64,000 nucleotides of DNA, taken from Fallopia convolvulus (taxonomy: Eukaryota > Streptophyta > Magnoliopsida > Caryophyllales > Polygonaceae). The position numbers were made by a program, and so were the translations under genes. Below, in pieces: positions 11,820-21,688 of the stretch. The stretch is from assembly GCA_964016875.1 (NCBI GenBank), contig OZ024730.1, positions 44,408,943 to 44,472,942 of the forward strand. The letters are read 5' to 3'. Numbering within the stretch: position 1 is the first letter of the stretch; every line of letters starts with the position of its first letter. Below the pieces are notes generated by a model. It was not told the DNA's origin, searched no databases, and worked only from the letters and a program-made list of their open reading frames with translations.

Positions 11820-13790
11820 ATGTCGGCTGAAGGCCGTCAAGCAAACAAAGCCATGGCTACACATGAAGAACTAGCTCAACAGATCGCTGAACTCTGTTTA
11901 GAGATTGAGGAGATCCAAAGAGAAAGGGAAATCATAGCTGCTGAGGCATATGAAGAGGATAATTACATGAGAGGTCTCTATAGGAACCAAGGTGATACTT
12001 TTTATGCATGGAGGAATTACAATCAGCCCACCTGGGGTAATTATGCATATGACCAATGGAGCCAACCTCCTCAACAAGAACAAAGGGTTCCTCCTTACCA
12101 ACCTCCGGACTATCAGGAGACGCCATCATGGGTTCAGGAAATAAAGGAAAGCATTAACAGAGTAGACAACAAAGTTGATGAAGTTCAAGCCAAACTGAAC
12201 CGACAAGATAAAAGATGGGGAGAGTTCGATACTTGGAAAAAGAGTGTTGATTCCCAACTAGGGGACCTAGCTGCACGGATTCCAAGACCACAAGGGCAAC
12301 TCCCGGGCCGCCCCGAGGAGAACCCTAGGGGCCAAATAGCAGCGGTAAACCTCAGGAGTGGGAAGACACTACCGGAGAGAATTCAAGCTGAAGAGAAGGA
12401 GGAACAAGATCTCGCCAACCAGCTCGTTAACGAGCCAGCGAGAGCACATACCGAGCCTACAAACAAGGATGACGAGGCTCCGAGGATTCCTAACGATCCT
12501 ACCCCAGGTAAGTTCTCTAAACCGAACCTTCCTCTCAACCCCAGGGTAGTTAACGACCCCACCAGGGTCGGTAACGACCCGCCGAGGACATCAATCGACC
12601 CCAGTGTCGGCCCGGTACTCTCACCTCTCGAGCCTAACTTGCTTCCGAGAATGGTGAAATCTCTTCCATTTCCTACTAAAAAATCTATGGACTCTACTGA
12701 GAGTAGGTTCAAGCGTTTTGTGAAGATTCTTCAGGGCATTAATATTTCCATCCCATTCGCTCACGCCTTAAGCGAAATGCCGGCTTACACAAAATTTTTG
12801 AAGGATATTCTTAGCAGGAAAAGGTCCATTACAGAGCTGCAGGATGAAGTCAGATCAATAGCTCTACCAGAAAAGCTTGGAGACCCAGGGAGATTTTCCA
12901 TCACGATTCGCATAGGCGACCACAAATTTAAAGCTTTATGTGATTTGGGAGCCAGTGCTAGTTTGCTTCCTCTTTCCATCTGGTTAAAAGCTAACATGGG
13001 ACCACTAGAGCCTGTAAAGATGAAACTCTACATGGCGGATGGATCTTCTGTAAAAGCAACTGGAGTCGTTGACGATCTTCCTGTCCGAGTTGGAAAATTC
13101 TTTGTCCCAAACGACTTCATTGTTCTAGATATGTCTGAAGACCCTGCGGTGCCAATTATTCTAGGCAGACCATTCTTAGCCACCGCGGGAGCACGTGTAG
13201 ATGTCAAAAAAGGACTCCTCACATTTGACATTGGGGAGGAGAGGGTTGAGTTTCATTTCAATTCGCCCATAAGCGAAGTGAATAATTGTAGTACTGAGGA
13301 GCCTACCGACCCTTTATGGCTCGGTAACGATCCCTCCCTGAGTACAGAAGCGAGCAAGTTCGATGGAGACACGCCTAAAGAGGAGCCTACCGACCCACCC
13401 TGGGTCGGTAACGACCCATTCCTGAAGAAGTACGAGGTGGGAGGTGGATCCAAGAACGATATCGAGCCACTTCCAGATCCAGCAGGGTCGTTAATGACCC
13501 ACACCACCTCGGTAACAAGCCACTTCCCGAATGACCCTGGTAAGTTTTCTTGTTCTTATCCAATCAATTCTGGTCATGATCCTTTCTCTTATCCTAGTTC
13601 TATATTACATCCTACTGTTAGTCCTATGAAGGAGCCAAAACCTCCTTGGTTTTCGGATTATACTAACCCTGTTGTAGGATTACCGAGCATACTTATTGAT
13701 GATAGAGGGCCAAATATCTTGGAGAATGTTGTTTCGGCTAAGTATGGGGTCCCTCTTGATCCCAACATATTTGGATGGAAACCGCCTTGA
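11820..13790 (+). CDS. Internally deleted Gag-protease protein of nested Athila derivative
   Basis: 656 codons, fully open. Residues about 1-45 match the N-terminal coiled-coil part of Athila Gag. The sequence then jumps to a stretch (DNYMRGLYRN) that in the host copy follows the zinc knuckle, so the capsid domain and knuckle are deleted in frame. Residues about 60-190 are Gln/Pro-rich with a second predicted coiled coil. A retroviral-type aspartic protease with the catalytic DLGAS motif lies near residue 378. The tail (PPWFSDYTNPVVG) is the segment that normally precedes integrase, so RT and RNase H are also gone. Several TCGTTAACGA-type palindromes lie in the ORF, read as VVNDP at one site and SLMT at another. 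Whether the protein is made or useful is unknown. Confidence 0.7.
   Translation: MSAEGRQANKAMATHEELAQQIAELCLEIEEIQREREIIAAEAYEEDNYMRGLYRNQGDTFYAWRNYNQPTWGNYAYDQWSQPPQQEQRVPPYQPPDYQETPSWVQEIKESINRVDNKVDEVQAKLNRQDKRWGEFDTWKKSVDSQLGDLAARIPRPQGQLPGRPEENPRGQIAAVNLRSGKTLPERIQAEEKEEQDLANQLVNEPARAHTEPTNKDDEAPRIPNDPTPGKFSKPNLPLNPRVVNDPTRVGNDPPRTSIDPSVGPVLSPLEPNLLPRMVKSLPFPTKKSMDSTESRFKRFVKILQGINISIPFAHALSEMPAYTKFLKDILSRKRSITELQDEVRSIALPEKLGDPGRFSITIRIGDHKFKALCDLGASASLLPLSIWLKANMGPLEPVKMKLYMADGSSVKATGVVDDLPVRVGKFFVPNDFIVLDMSEDPAVPIILGRPFLATAGARVDVKKGLLTFDIGEERVEFHFNSPISEVNNCSTEEPTDPLWLGNDPSLSTEASKFDGDTPKEEPTDPPWVGNDPFLKKYEVGGGSKNDIEPLPDPAGSLMTHTTSVTSHFPNDPGKFSCSYPINSGHDPFSYPSSILHPTVSPMKEPKPPWFSDYTNPVVGLPSILIDDRGPNILENVVSAKYGVPLDPNIFGWKPP
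12547..12577. repeat. Palindrome pair inside the gag-protease ORF
   Basis: TAGTTAACGA at 12547 and TCGGTAACGA at 12568. Read in this ORF they encode the heptad VVNDPTR-VGNDPPR; at 13488/13509 of the same ORF the equivalent pair is read in another frame. Confidence 0.85.
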
Positions 13791-15784
13791 TCTGCCAAGG
13801 TGAGTACGTCGGACTAACGACGTTAAAAAGTAGCGCTTACGGGAGGCAACCCGCTTTTAAGTTTTTGTTTTTATTTTCCTTTCTTAGATCTTTTTGCTAG
13901 CATTCTTTTGACTTGTTTTTAGGTTAGATTAGTGTAGTAGGATAGAAGTTTTTCTAATATGACTCAGGTCCAAGAAGTAAGGAAGTGCTACAATCAATGA
14001 CAATCGGTGGACAAGCACGCAAGCTCGTTACCGACCCCCACAGGGTCGGTACTGACCTCCACCGAACCGTCTATCGAGCTCAAGATGAAGTTTCCTTTCC
14101 TTGTTTCCACTTTTGTAAGTTTTATGTTTTTCTTTTTCTTTTTGATTTTTTGTTTTCTTTTCTATTTCTTTTCCCTCTTCTTCTTATTTTCCTTACAGTG
14201 GGGACACTGTAATTTTAAGTATGGGGTGGGGAGAAAGTAGAAAAAAAATTATGTCCTAGGTGTTTTTATGTTCTATGTAGTTGTTATTTCTTTTGAATCG
14301 AAAAAAAAAATTGAAAAATTTAAAAATCCAAAAAGAGTTTAGAATTGATAGATATCCCTCCTTAAAAGTTCTATGATAGCAATCACTAGTTTAATCATAT
14401 AATTCCTTGCAATTATGTCTTTGAAAGTATACTCGGATTCTTAAAATTGAAATTATTGTTTTTAGAAGAGAATAGCATTAAGATGAAATTGAGCACATAT
14501 ACTTTATAGCATAAATGATGCAATCAAACAAAATCCACCTTGTGAGAAATTTTTGGCCTTATAGGGAGAACATTTATAAATCCCTCTTCTTTTTTGTGTG
14601 ATTTACTCTCTTTATGCATATTATCTCTTGGAATTGTGATGGTTATCTATTTCTTGAGACCCTTATAAGATTTTTAGTTCATTACTTGTGAAAATCATAT
14701 GATGGAGAACTTATTTTTATGAGCCCTATTATCCCCTATCTACCTTTACATTTTTCCTTCTTTTGATAACCAATTCTGGCCTGAAACCTTTTATTTTTAG
14801 CTCCACAAAAATTATTCCCTAGCCGAGATAAGCTTGACCCTATCCGGGAATTAGGACTTAGATTGGAGAGGTAAAGTTTTGTGCTTTGTTAAAAAGAAAA
14901 GAGTTTATATTTGCTTGAATTGAAGGGTATTTGGGAAGGGTAGATTGGAAGTCTCTTGTTATTACATGTAAGAAAGGTCTCTTGATAAAAAGTTGCACAA
15001 AATAAAGTTTTAAAGGAAAGAAATGTATACGGTGGATCGTTAACGACCCGGATGTGGGTTCGTTAACGAGGCAGCGAAAAAAAAAAGAAAAAAAAGGAAG
15101 AAAAAAAAAGGGAAAAAAGAAAGAGAGGAAAAGTTGAAGTGCATTCGAGTTTAAAGATAATATCAAGAGATTCTTTTATTTTTGTTTTGAGACTTTCTAG
15201 GATGATAAAGGGTGAGTGAAAATAAGTGTGCATAATATGAAGAGTGAGTTTGGTATATGTTTTATGAGAGTTTTGATGTTAGATGTGAGTTTTTAGGAGT
15301 CTTTGATTCCCGGATATTATTAGCACCACATAGCCAAAATATTTCCACACCTTATTGTTATTACCAAGCCCCATTACAACCCGGCCGAATGGAAACTTCT
15401 TTGAAGTTTTTCATTGAGCCTTAAGTTCTTTTGATGATTCTTTGCTTGTTTTGACAAATCTTGGGTGGAGAGTATTGGTGATATAAGTTCCAATTTCTAT
15501 GAGTTTTTGTATATAGGATGAGTTGAGAGATTGAATTTATAAGCCCAAACACATGAGAGTTGAGGGAAACACATTATATCCTTTGAGAGGTTGGATTGTA
15601 TTATTTTATGTCTATTTGAGTGCATATATGTGTGAGGATGTTAATAGTCTTTTGCTATAATTTTCTTATGTGTAGATGTTGCTTTTTGGAAGATGGCTAT
15701 GTCTTGATAAGCATGATTTGTTTTGGTTTTGGTTAGTATCTTGTTTATTGCTTGAGGACAAGCAAGTCTAAGTATGGGGTATTT
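13791..15784 (+). other. Non-coding 3' region and polypurine tract of nested element
   Basis: The sequence after the stop matches the post-integrase segment of the host copy (13800-13855), then the AT-rich 3' region. Purine-rich GTATGGGGTGGGGAGAAAG near 14218 could be an internal (central) polypurine tract, and the tract at 15771-15784 abuts the LTR. Palindrome pairs lie at 14025/14046 and 15037/15060. The last 655 bp (15130-15784) recur at 9324-9978. Confidence 0.65.
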
Positions 15785-17282
15785 TGATGTTCGCATTTTT
15801 AGTATAGTTTTTGATAGGTTTTCTTTGCTTATTAGGTTTAGTTTTGTCTAGTTTAGGTTTAGTTTTGAGTATTTTGAGTTAGTTTTGCATAAATCTACGA
15901 AAAGAGTGAAATCTACGCTATTTTGTGTATTTTGTAGATTTTAGCGAGAAAAAGGAGCTAAATGGAGCTAAATTTGGAGCATCACAGTGAAGGATGGGAA
16001 AGTGCAAGATTTAAGAAGTCAAAGCTTAAGAGTACAAGAGGAGGTGTTGAACAAAACAAAGCCCATGCTCGTTAACGAGGCTGTGAAGGGTCGTTAACGA
16101 GGCCACGAAGAGAAAGATTTCGAGTATTATTTTTATTATTCACCGATCCTGAGCGGAAATTTATTTCCGTATCGGTTGAGTATCTTTTTAGAATCTTTAT
16201 GGGTTATTAGAATATGTATTTTAGGGTTTAATATCTTTCTAGACTTTATTTCTATCTTTTAGAGATTTGTTTCTATCTTTTTAGGAAAGTTTTTATCTTT
16301 TAGCCTTTTTAGTTTTTTAGGATTTTCTAGTATAAATACCCTTCTATCTAGCATAGAAAGGGAGAGTCGAATTTTAGGGCTAGTTTTTGGAGAAGATTTG
16401 GAGGAAGGCCGAAGGAGAGAGAACCGGATCGGAAGTCGGTGACGACGGTTTCCGAGGTTCGTTGATCGAGTTTTGTGGTTCGGTGATTGTTTTGTTTAGT
16501 TTTCTTCTGAATCTCTGTAAGACGATATTTTTGTTGGTAATTTAAGTTTGAGTTTTGTTTCAATGTTTGTTTTTATTGAAGATTTTAGTTTCTTAATCAT
16601 GAGTAGTGAGTAGTCTATTTTTCTAGGGTCGGGGTTAAGCCCGGCATAGTTGAGCATGTTTGATGAGTAAGATTGTGTGTTGAATGCCTTTTATCTTTAT
16701 TGAGATTGTTTGTTGTGCTTAATACCAAAACGGGAGTTGAGGTAATTTGAGTTTTAACATGATTGAAAGAGAAAGTTAGTAACTTGAAGGTTGATATTGT
16801 TTGAAAACGAAAGTTTCAAGCTTTAGATCCAAAACAAGCAATCGAGTGAGTTAGTTTATGAAAATAGATTAATTTACTTGTTAAGTCAATGAAAGTTGAT
16901 GACTCTATCTGTTTAAAGGCATGATCTTATCTTCTTACGAATTCTTATGCTTGGCTATGTTGTGGTGTCCCTTATCCTAGATTTTTGTTTTAATTGAATT
17001 ATTTCTGGTAAATCTTCGTTGCTGAGTACTTGCCTCGGTACCGAGTATTAATTGGGATTTAATTAGGTCATTATTTAGTATTTTTGTGTTCGGTGGTTCG
17101 GTAACGATCCTGACAAGGTCGTTAACGAGGCATCTCGTGAGTGATTGTGTTTGATTTTATTTGATTTTTATTAGATTGATAGACAAACAACCTTGCTTCC
17201 TTTGGAACGATCCTGACTCCACTGTACTCAGCGGGGTCTTGACTTACAAATTTATTTGTTGGCCGAGAATACCCTTTCAACA
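15785..17282 (+). repeat. Second LTR of nested Athila derivative
   Basis: Starts TGATGTTCGC and ends CAACA at the exact junction with the host reverse-transcriptase gene. Compared with 9979-11475 I see one base change (near 16760) and one extra base (near 16795). It carries the pairs 16069/16091 and 17098/17119. Confidence 0.9.
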
Positions 17283-19123
17283 ACAAGGTGTCCTAGTACT
17301 ATCCCCTCTTGGACCATGAAATGACACTTTTCCGAATTTAACACAACATTGGTTTCTTCACATCTTTTAAGCACTCGTGCAAGGTTAGCAAGACAAGAAT
17401 CAAATGAAGAACCATAAACAGAAAAGTCATCCATGAAAACCTCTACAATATCCTCTATCATATCCGAAAAAATGTCCATCATACATCTTTGAAAGGTAGC
17501 AGGGGCATTGCAAAGCCCAAATGACATTCTTTTATAAGCAAAGGTTCCATAAGGACATGTAAAGGTTGTTTTCTCCTGATCATCAGGGTGAATGGAAATC
17601 TGCCAAAAACCGCTATAACCATCTAAATAACAGAAATAATCATGCTGGGCTAAGCGTTCTAACACCTGATCTATGAAAGGAAGCGGGAAATGATCTTTTC
17701 TAGTAGCATTATTAAGCTTCCTATAATCAATGCACATCCTCCAACTAGTGGTAGTTCTAGTCGGAATAAGCTCTCCCTTTTCATTTTCTAACACAATCAT
17801 CCCCCCTTTCTTTGGGACTACATGGACCGGACTCACCCATTGGCTATCCGATATAGGAAATATGATCCCAGCATCAAGTAATTTAATAATTTCCTTTTTA
17901 ACTACATCCTTCATGTTAGGATTTAACCTACGTTGATGCTCTATGGTGGGTTTATGATTATCCTCCATGTATATCCTATGCATGCAAAGGGAAGGGGATA
18001 TGCCAGTTATATCATCTAGGGAGTAGCCTATGGCTTTTCTATGCCTTTTAAGCACATTCAGGAGTTTTCCTACTTCCTCATCTTTTAATTTAGCATTAAT
18101 GATGACAGGCAAAGTAGAATTAGGACCAAGGAATTCATACCTGAGAGAGTCTGGCACGGGTTTAAGTGTTGGGGACGGTTCAACAGGGATTAAAATTGGC
18201 TCTTCTGGCTCCGTCTTCAACACCTCCTCAAGATATTCAAAGGCTGAAATTTCATTGTCGTCTGTCAGGGTCGTTAACGATGCTGGTGGGGTCGTTAACG
18301 AGCCTGCTACTTCTGCCAGGAGATTCGGTAACGTGGCTAGAGAGCTCATTATTGAAACTGCAGTAGTTATTTCTGCCCATCTTTGACCTGAAATTTCATC
18401 GCTTGATGCTGATCTTCCTATAGGGTCTCCACATTCAATGATCTCTTTGTGGGTGTAGAGCATCTTGACTTTGGCTCTTTCGGTCTCCTTATTTGATTGT
18501 TTGAATCGAAATTCCGTCACCTCATCCCCAATTTCGAAAGTTAGGAGTCCCCTCCTAACATCGACTATTGCTCCATCTGTGGCGAGGAATGGTCTTCCCA
18601 AAATAATAGGCACTATCGGATCTTCGGGCATTGTCATAACGATGAAGTCGTTAGGAACAAAGAATTTGCCCACTTGAACTGGAAAATCTTCTATTACCCC
18701 TGTTGGTTTGATGCAGGATCCGTCTGCCATGTAAAGCCGCATGTTGATGGGCTCTAGTGGTCCCATATTAGCTTTAGACCAGATTGAGAGAGGAACTAAA
18801 CTAGCACTGGCGCCCAAATCACATAAAGCCTTGAACTTGTGGTTGCCTATGCCGATCGTTATTGCAAATCTCCCTGGGTCTCCTAGCTTTTCCGGTAGAG
18901 CTATTGATCTGACTTCATCCTGTAGCTCTGTAATGGATCTTTTCCTACTAAGAATATCTTTCAAAAACTTTGTGTAAGTCGGCATTTCGCTTAGGGCCTC
19001 AGCGAATGGGATGGAAATATTAATGCCCTGAAGAATTTTTACGAAACGCTTGAACTTACTCTCAGTAGAGTCCATAGATTTCTTAGTTGGAAATGGAAGA
19101 GATTTCACCATTCTCGGAACCAA
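17283..19123 (-). pseudogene. Athila protease and reverse transcriptase, 3' truncated
   Basis: The minus-strand frame begins in the Gag-protease linker, has the protease motif DLGAS, then the reverse transcriptase with the WRMCIDYRKLN, FPLPFIDQ, GYSGFWQI and SFGLCNAPATFQR blocks and the catalytic FMDDF motif. It stops at 17282 where the nested LTR enters, just after the fingers-palm core (HFMVQEGIVLGH), so the thumb and RNase H are lost. The catalytic residues are present but the gene is dead by truncation. A palindrome pair at 18271/18292 lies in the protease-RT linker and is read in the Ser-Leu-Thr-Thr frame. Confidence 0.88.
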
Positions 19124-20880
19124 GTTAGGCTCGAGAGGTGAGAGTAACGGGTCGACACTGGGGTCTTTTGTTTGCCTCGGCGGGTCATTACCGACCCTGG
19201 TGGGGTCGTTAACTACCCTGGGGTTGAGAGGAAGGCTCGGTTTAGAAGACTTATCTGGGGTAGGGTCGTCAGGAACCCTCGGAGCCTCGTCATCCTTGTA
19301 TATGGGCTCGTTATTTGCCCTCGCTGGCTCGTTAACAAGCCATTTGGTGACGTCTTATTCCTCCTTGTCCTCAGCTTGAACTCGCTCCGGCAATTGCTTC
19401 CCGCTCCTAAGGTGTACCGCTGTTAATTGTCCCCTAGGGTTCTCCTTGGGGCGGCCCGGGAGTTTCCCTTGTGGTCTCGGAATTTGGGCAGCGAGGTTCC
19501 CTAGTTGGGAATCAACACTCTTCTTTCATATATCGAACTATCCCCATCTTTTATTCTGTTGGTTCAGGTTGGCTTGAACTTCATTAACCTTGTTGGTCAC
19601 TCCGTTAATGCTTTCCTGTAATCCTTGAACCCATGATGGCGGCTCCTGATGGCCGGGAGGTCGATAGGGTGCAGGTCGTCTATCTGGTGGAGTCACTCCA
19701 TAGTTTTGACTTGTATTCTGATTGTCCCATGCCTGATAGTTGTTTAACTTGTCATGATAACTAGGCTTGTTCCTGTATGGTCCTCTCATATAATTCATCT
19801 CAGCAGCTCTAACCTGCTCTATGTTAGTGCAAGCAGAAGTACTATGTGCAGAAGAACCACATTCTTGACATGATTGAGAGGATTTCAGAAAACTTACCTG
19901 CTTCTTCAGACGGTTGACCTCATCTTGTAAGAATTGATTTTTAACATCCGGGTCAACTTCGTCTCGGTTAGGTATGTAGAGACGTTTCTGGGTCTGTGGA
20001 GTCTGCTGGGTTCCATACATAGCATCATAATTGGACAACTTATCCAACAGTTCCCATGCCTCCGTTGGATTCATCTCTATAAAACCGCACGCAGTATGCG
20101 TGTTGATGCGGTTCTTGGTCTCTGCATTGATACCCTGGAAAAAGATTTCTTGCAAAACATATAAAGGTTGCCCATGAGTGGGGCATTGTCTAAGCATCTC
20201 TTTAATCTTTCCCATGTTTCAACGAATGTTTCATTAGGCAGCTGGTGATAGGAGGTGATGCGTTTCCTCAACTCCGTCGTCTTAGCAGGAGGGAAGAACT
20301 TTGTAAGAAATTGATCGTACAAAGCTTTCCAAGTCCTAATAGATTTAGAAGGTAGGCTCTCCAACCAGCTCAGGGCCTTTCTAGTAAGAGACCACCTGAA
20401 AGCTTTTAACAGAACATATTCAAGTGAGACACCTTCAGCAGCTATGGTATCACATAAATCAAGAAAGTTTCTAATATGCTCCATAGGGCACTCAGTAGGT
20501 TTCCCTTCAAACTGAGCCCGTTTTATCAAGGATATGAATTGAGATTTGATCTCAAAAGGTTTCTCTATCTCGGGAAGCACGATTGGAGACTCTGGCACCC
20601 TCAGTTCTGGATGCATGTATTGTTTGGCATTCCTCGGATAGACATTAAGCTCCTCCTGTAGACGAGCATTAGCATCTCGTTGACGCTCAGCGTCGGCAGC
20701 AACGCCTTCTTTCTCGGTCTTCAGTGCCTCCATCTGGTTTCGGAGGTCTTCCATTTGACGAGCCATCTCTTCTAGTGTGGCCATGGCTCGGTTTTCTCGG
20801 AGTCTATGGTGCAGGGAACGTTCGGGTTCTGAATAATAACCAGTGTTATCAAACTGAAGCCTTCTTCGTCCTACCGGCAT
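19124..20880 (-). pseudogene. Athila gag, broken
   Basis: Gag forms the particle that encloses the RNA. From the ATG at 20880 the minus strand reads a coiled-coil N-terminus, then the retrotransposon Gag core (WLESLPSKSIRTWKALYDQF). A frameshift near 20150-20210 moves the reading to the next frame, which holds the rest of the core and a zinc knuckle (CQECGSSAHSTSAC) at about 19830-19870. Further breaks near 19530 and 19357 separate it from the protease frame. Palindrome-like pairs lie at 19185/19206. At least three lesions make it a pseudogene. Confidence 0.8.
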
Positions 20881-20973
20881 ACGTTGAGAAAACAGACAAA
20901 GAAAACAGAAATTAAAAACAAAAACGGGGTCGGGCTATTCCCGAACCCACAGATAAACTAACAAACTCGTTGC

Positions 20974-20992
20974 TTCCCCGGCAACGGCGCCA
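20974..20992 (-). other. Primer binding site of host Athila element
   Basis: On the minus strand TGGCGCCGTTGCCGGGGAA begins three bases inside the LTR end at 20996. It is complementary to a tRNA-Asp-type 3' end and matches the nested element's site except at one base. Confidence 0.85.
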
Positions 20993-20995
20993 ATT

Positions 20996-21218
20996 TGTTA
21001 AGAAGGTTTCTTGACAACAAATAAATTTATAAGTCAAGACCCCGCTGAGTATAGCAGAGTCATGATCGTTCCACAGGAAGCAAGGTTGTTCGTTTATCAA
21101 CTACTAAAAAGCAAACAAAATCAAGCAAAAACACTCACATGCAGCCTCGTTAACGACGTTGTCAGGGTCGTTAACGAACCACCGTACGCAAAAAGACTCA
21201 ACTAACGCCCTAAATAAA
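20996..21218 (-). repeat. Truncated LTR beside the primer site
   Basis: The first 222 bp after the primer site match the LTRs at 1897 and 21689 (including the palindrome pair 21147/21168). They then switch at an AAAT-type microhomology into a copy of the LINE fragment. It is the remains of the true 5' LTR. Confidence 0.8.
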
Positions 21219-21688
21219 TCCTTTACGGTACATATTTAAAAATACGACTTATCCAATAAATATTCCTTTTCCACTGAAAAATCCTAGAATTCACACCGAT
21301 CCTTAAAATCATTTCTTTGTGATTTTAGGATATCACCAACAATTTTCTAGGATTTAATCTCCAACAAAAATATTGGATTAAGCGTTAAAATGGACCAAAA
21401 AGGTTAAAAGGATATCCGAGAAAAATTCAAAAATATCCATAAAAACCATAGTTATTACAATAATTCAACTTTTTCCATCAAAAGGCGAATGGTCGAAGAA
21501 GGCGAAACAAGATTAGAAAGTTGGTTGATGAGGAAGGGATTGAATGGAGAAGTACGGTTAATAAGACAAAAGTGGTTGTTGAAAACCTTACAAACCTATT
21601 CCAATCCGATCTTAGTGACCTTTCCCCCATGTCTCCTCAAGGAACCTCACCTCTATTGACGGATTTAGACAACTCCGAGTTCAAACGT
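21219..21688 (+). repeat. Duplicate of the LINE fragment, between two LTR pieces
   Basis: This matches 1429-1896 almost base for base, up to and including the position where the LTR begins. It keeps the LINE frame where the other copy has an extra T. It should not be inside the gypsy element at all and marks a rearrangement. Confidence 0.85.

Larger units (their letters stand above)
9324..17282 (+). mobile_element. Nested plus-strand Athila derivative, polymerase-less, left-truncated dimer-like layout
   Basis: The order is 655 bp of 3' internal sequence (9324-9978), LTR, primer site, an ORF of 656 codons, non-coding 3' region including the same 655 bp (15130-15784), and LTR. The right end is a precise LTR end inside the host RT gene at 17282. 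The left end is not an LTR, so no target duplication can be seen. The two LTRs differ by one substitution and one 1-bp indel that I could find, so the unit is very young. It has no reverse transcriptase, RNase H, integrase or extra ORF and must have been mobilised in trans. Confidence 0.85.

Noticed and set aside
12547..12577. Palindrome pairs as a conserved peptide repeat (heptads)
   Set aside because: The same motif is read in other frames elsewhere in the same ORF and occurs in non-coding LTR and leader, so a peptide explanation is not sufficient.
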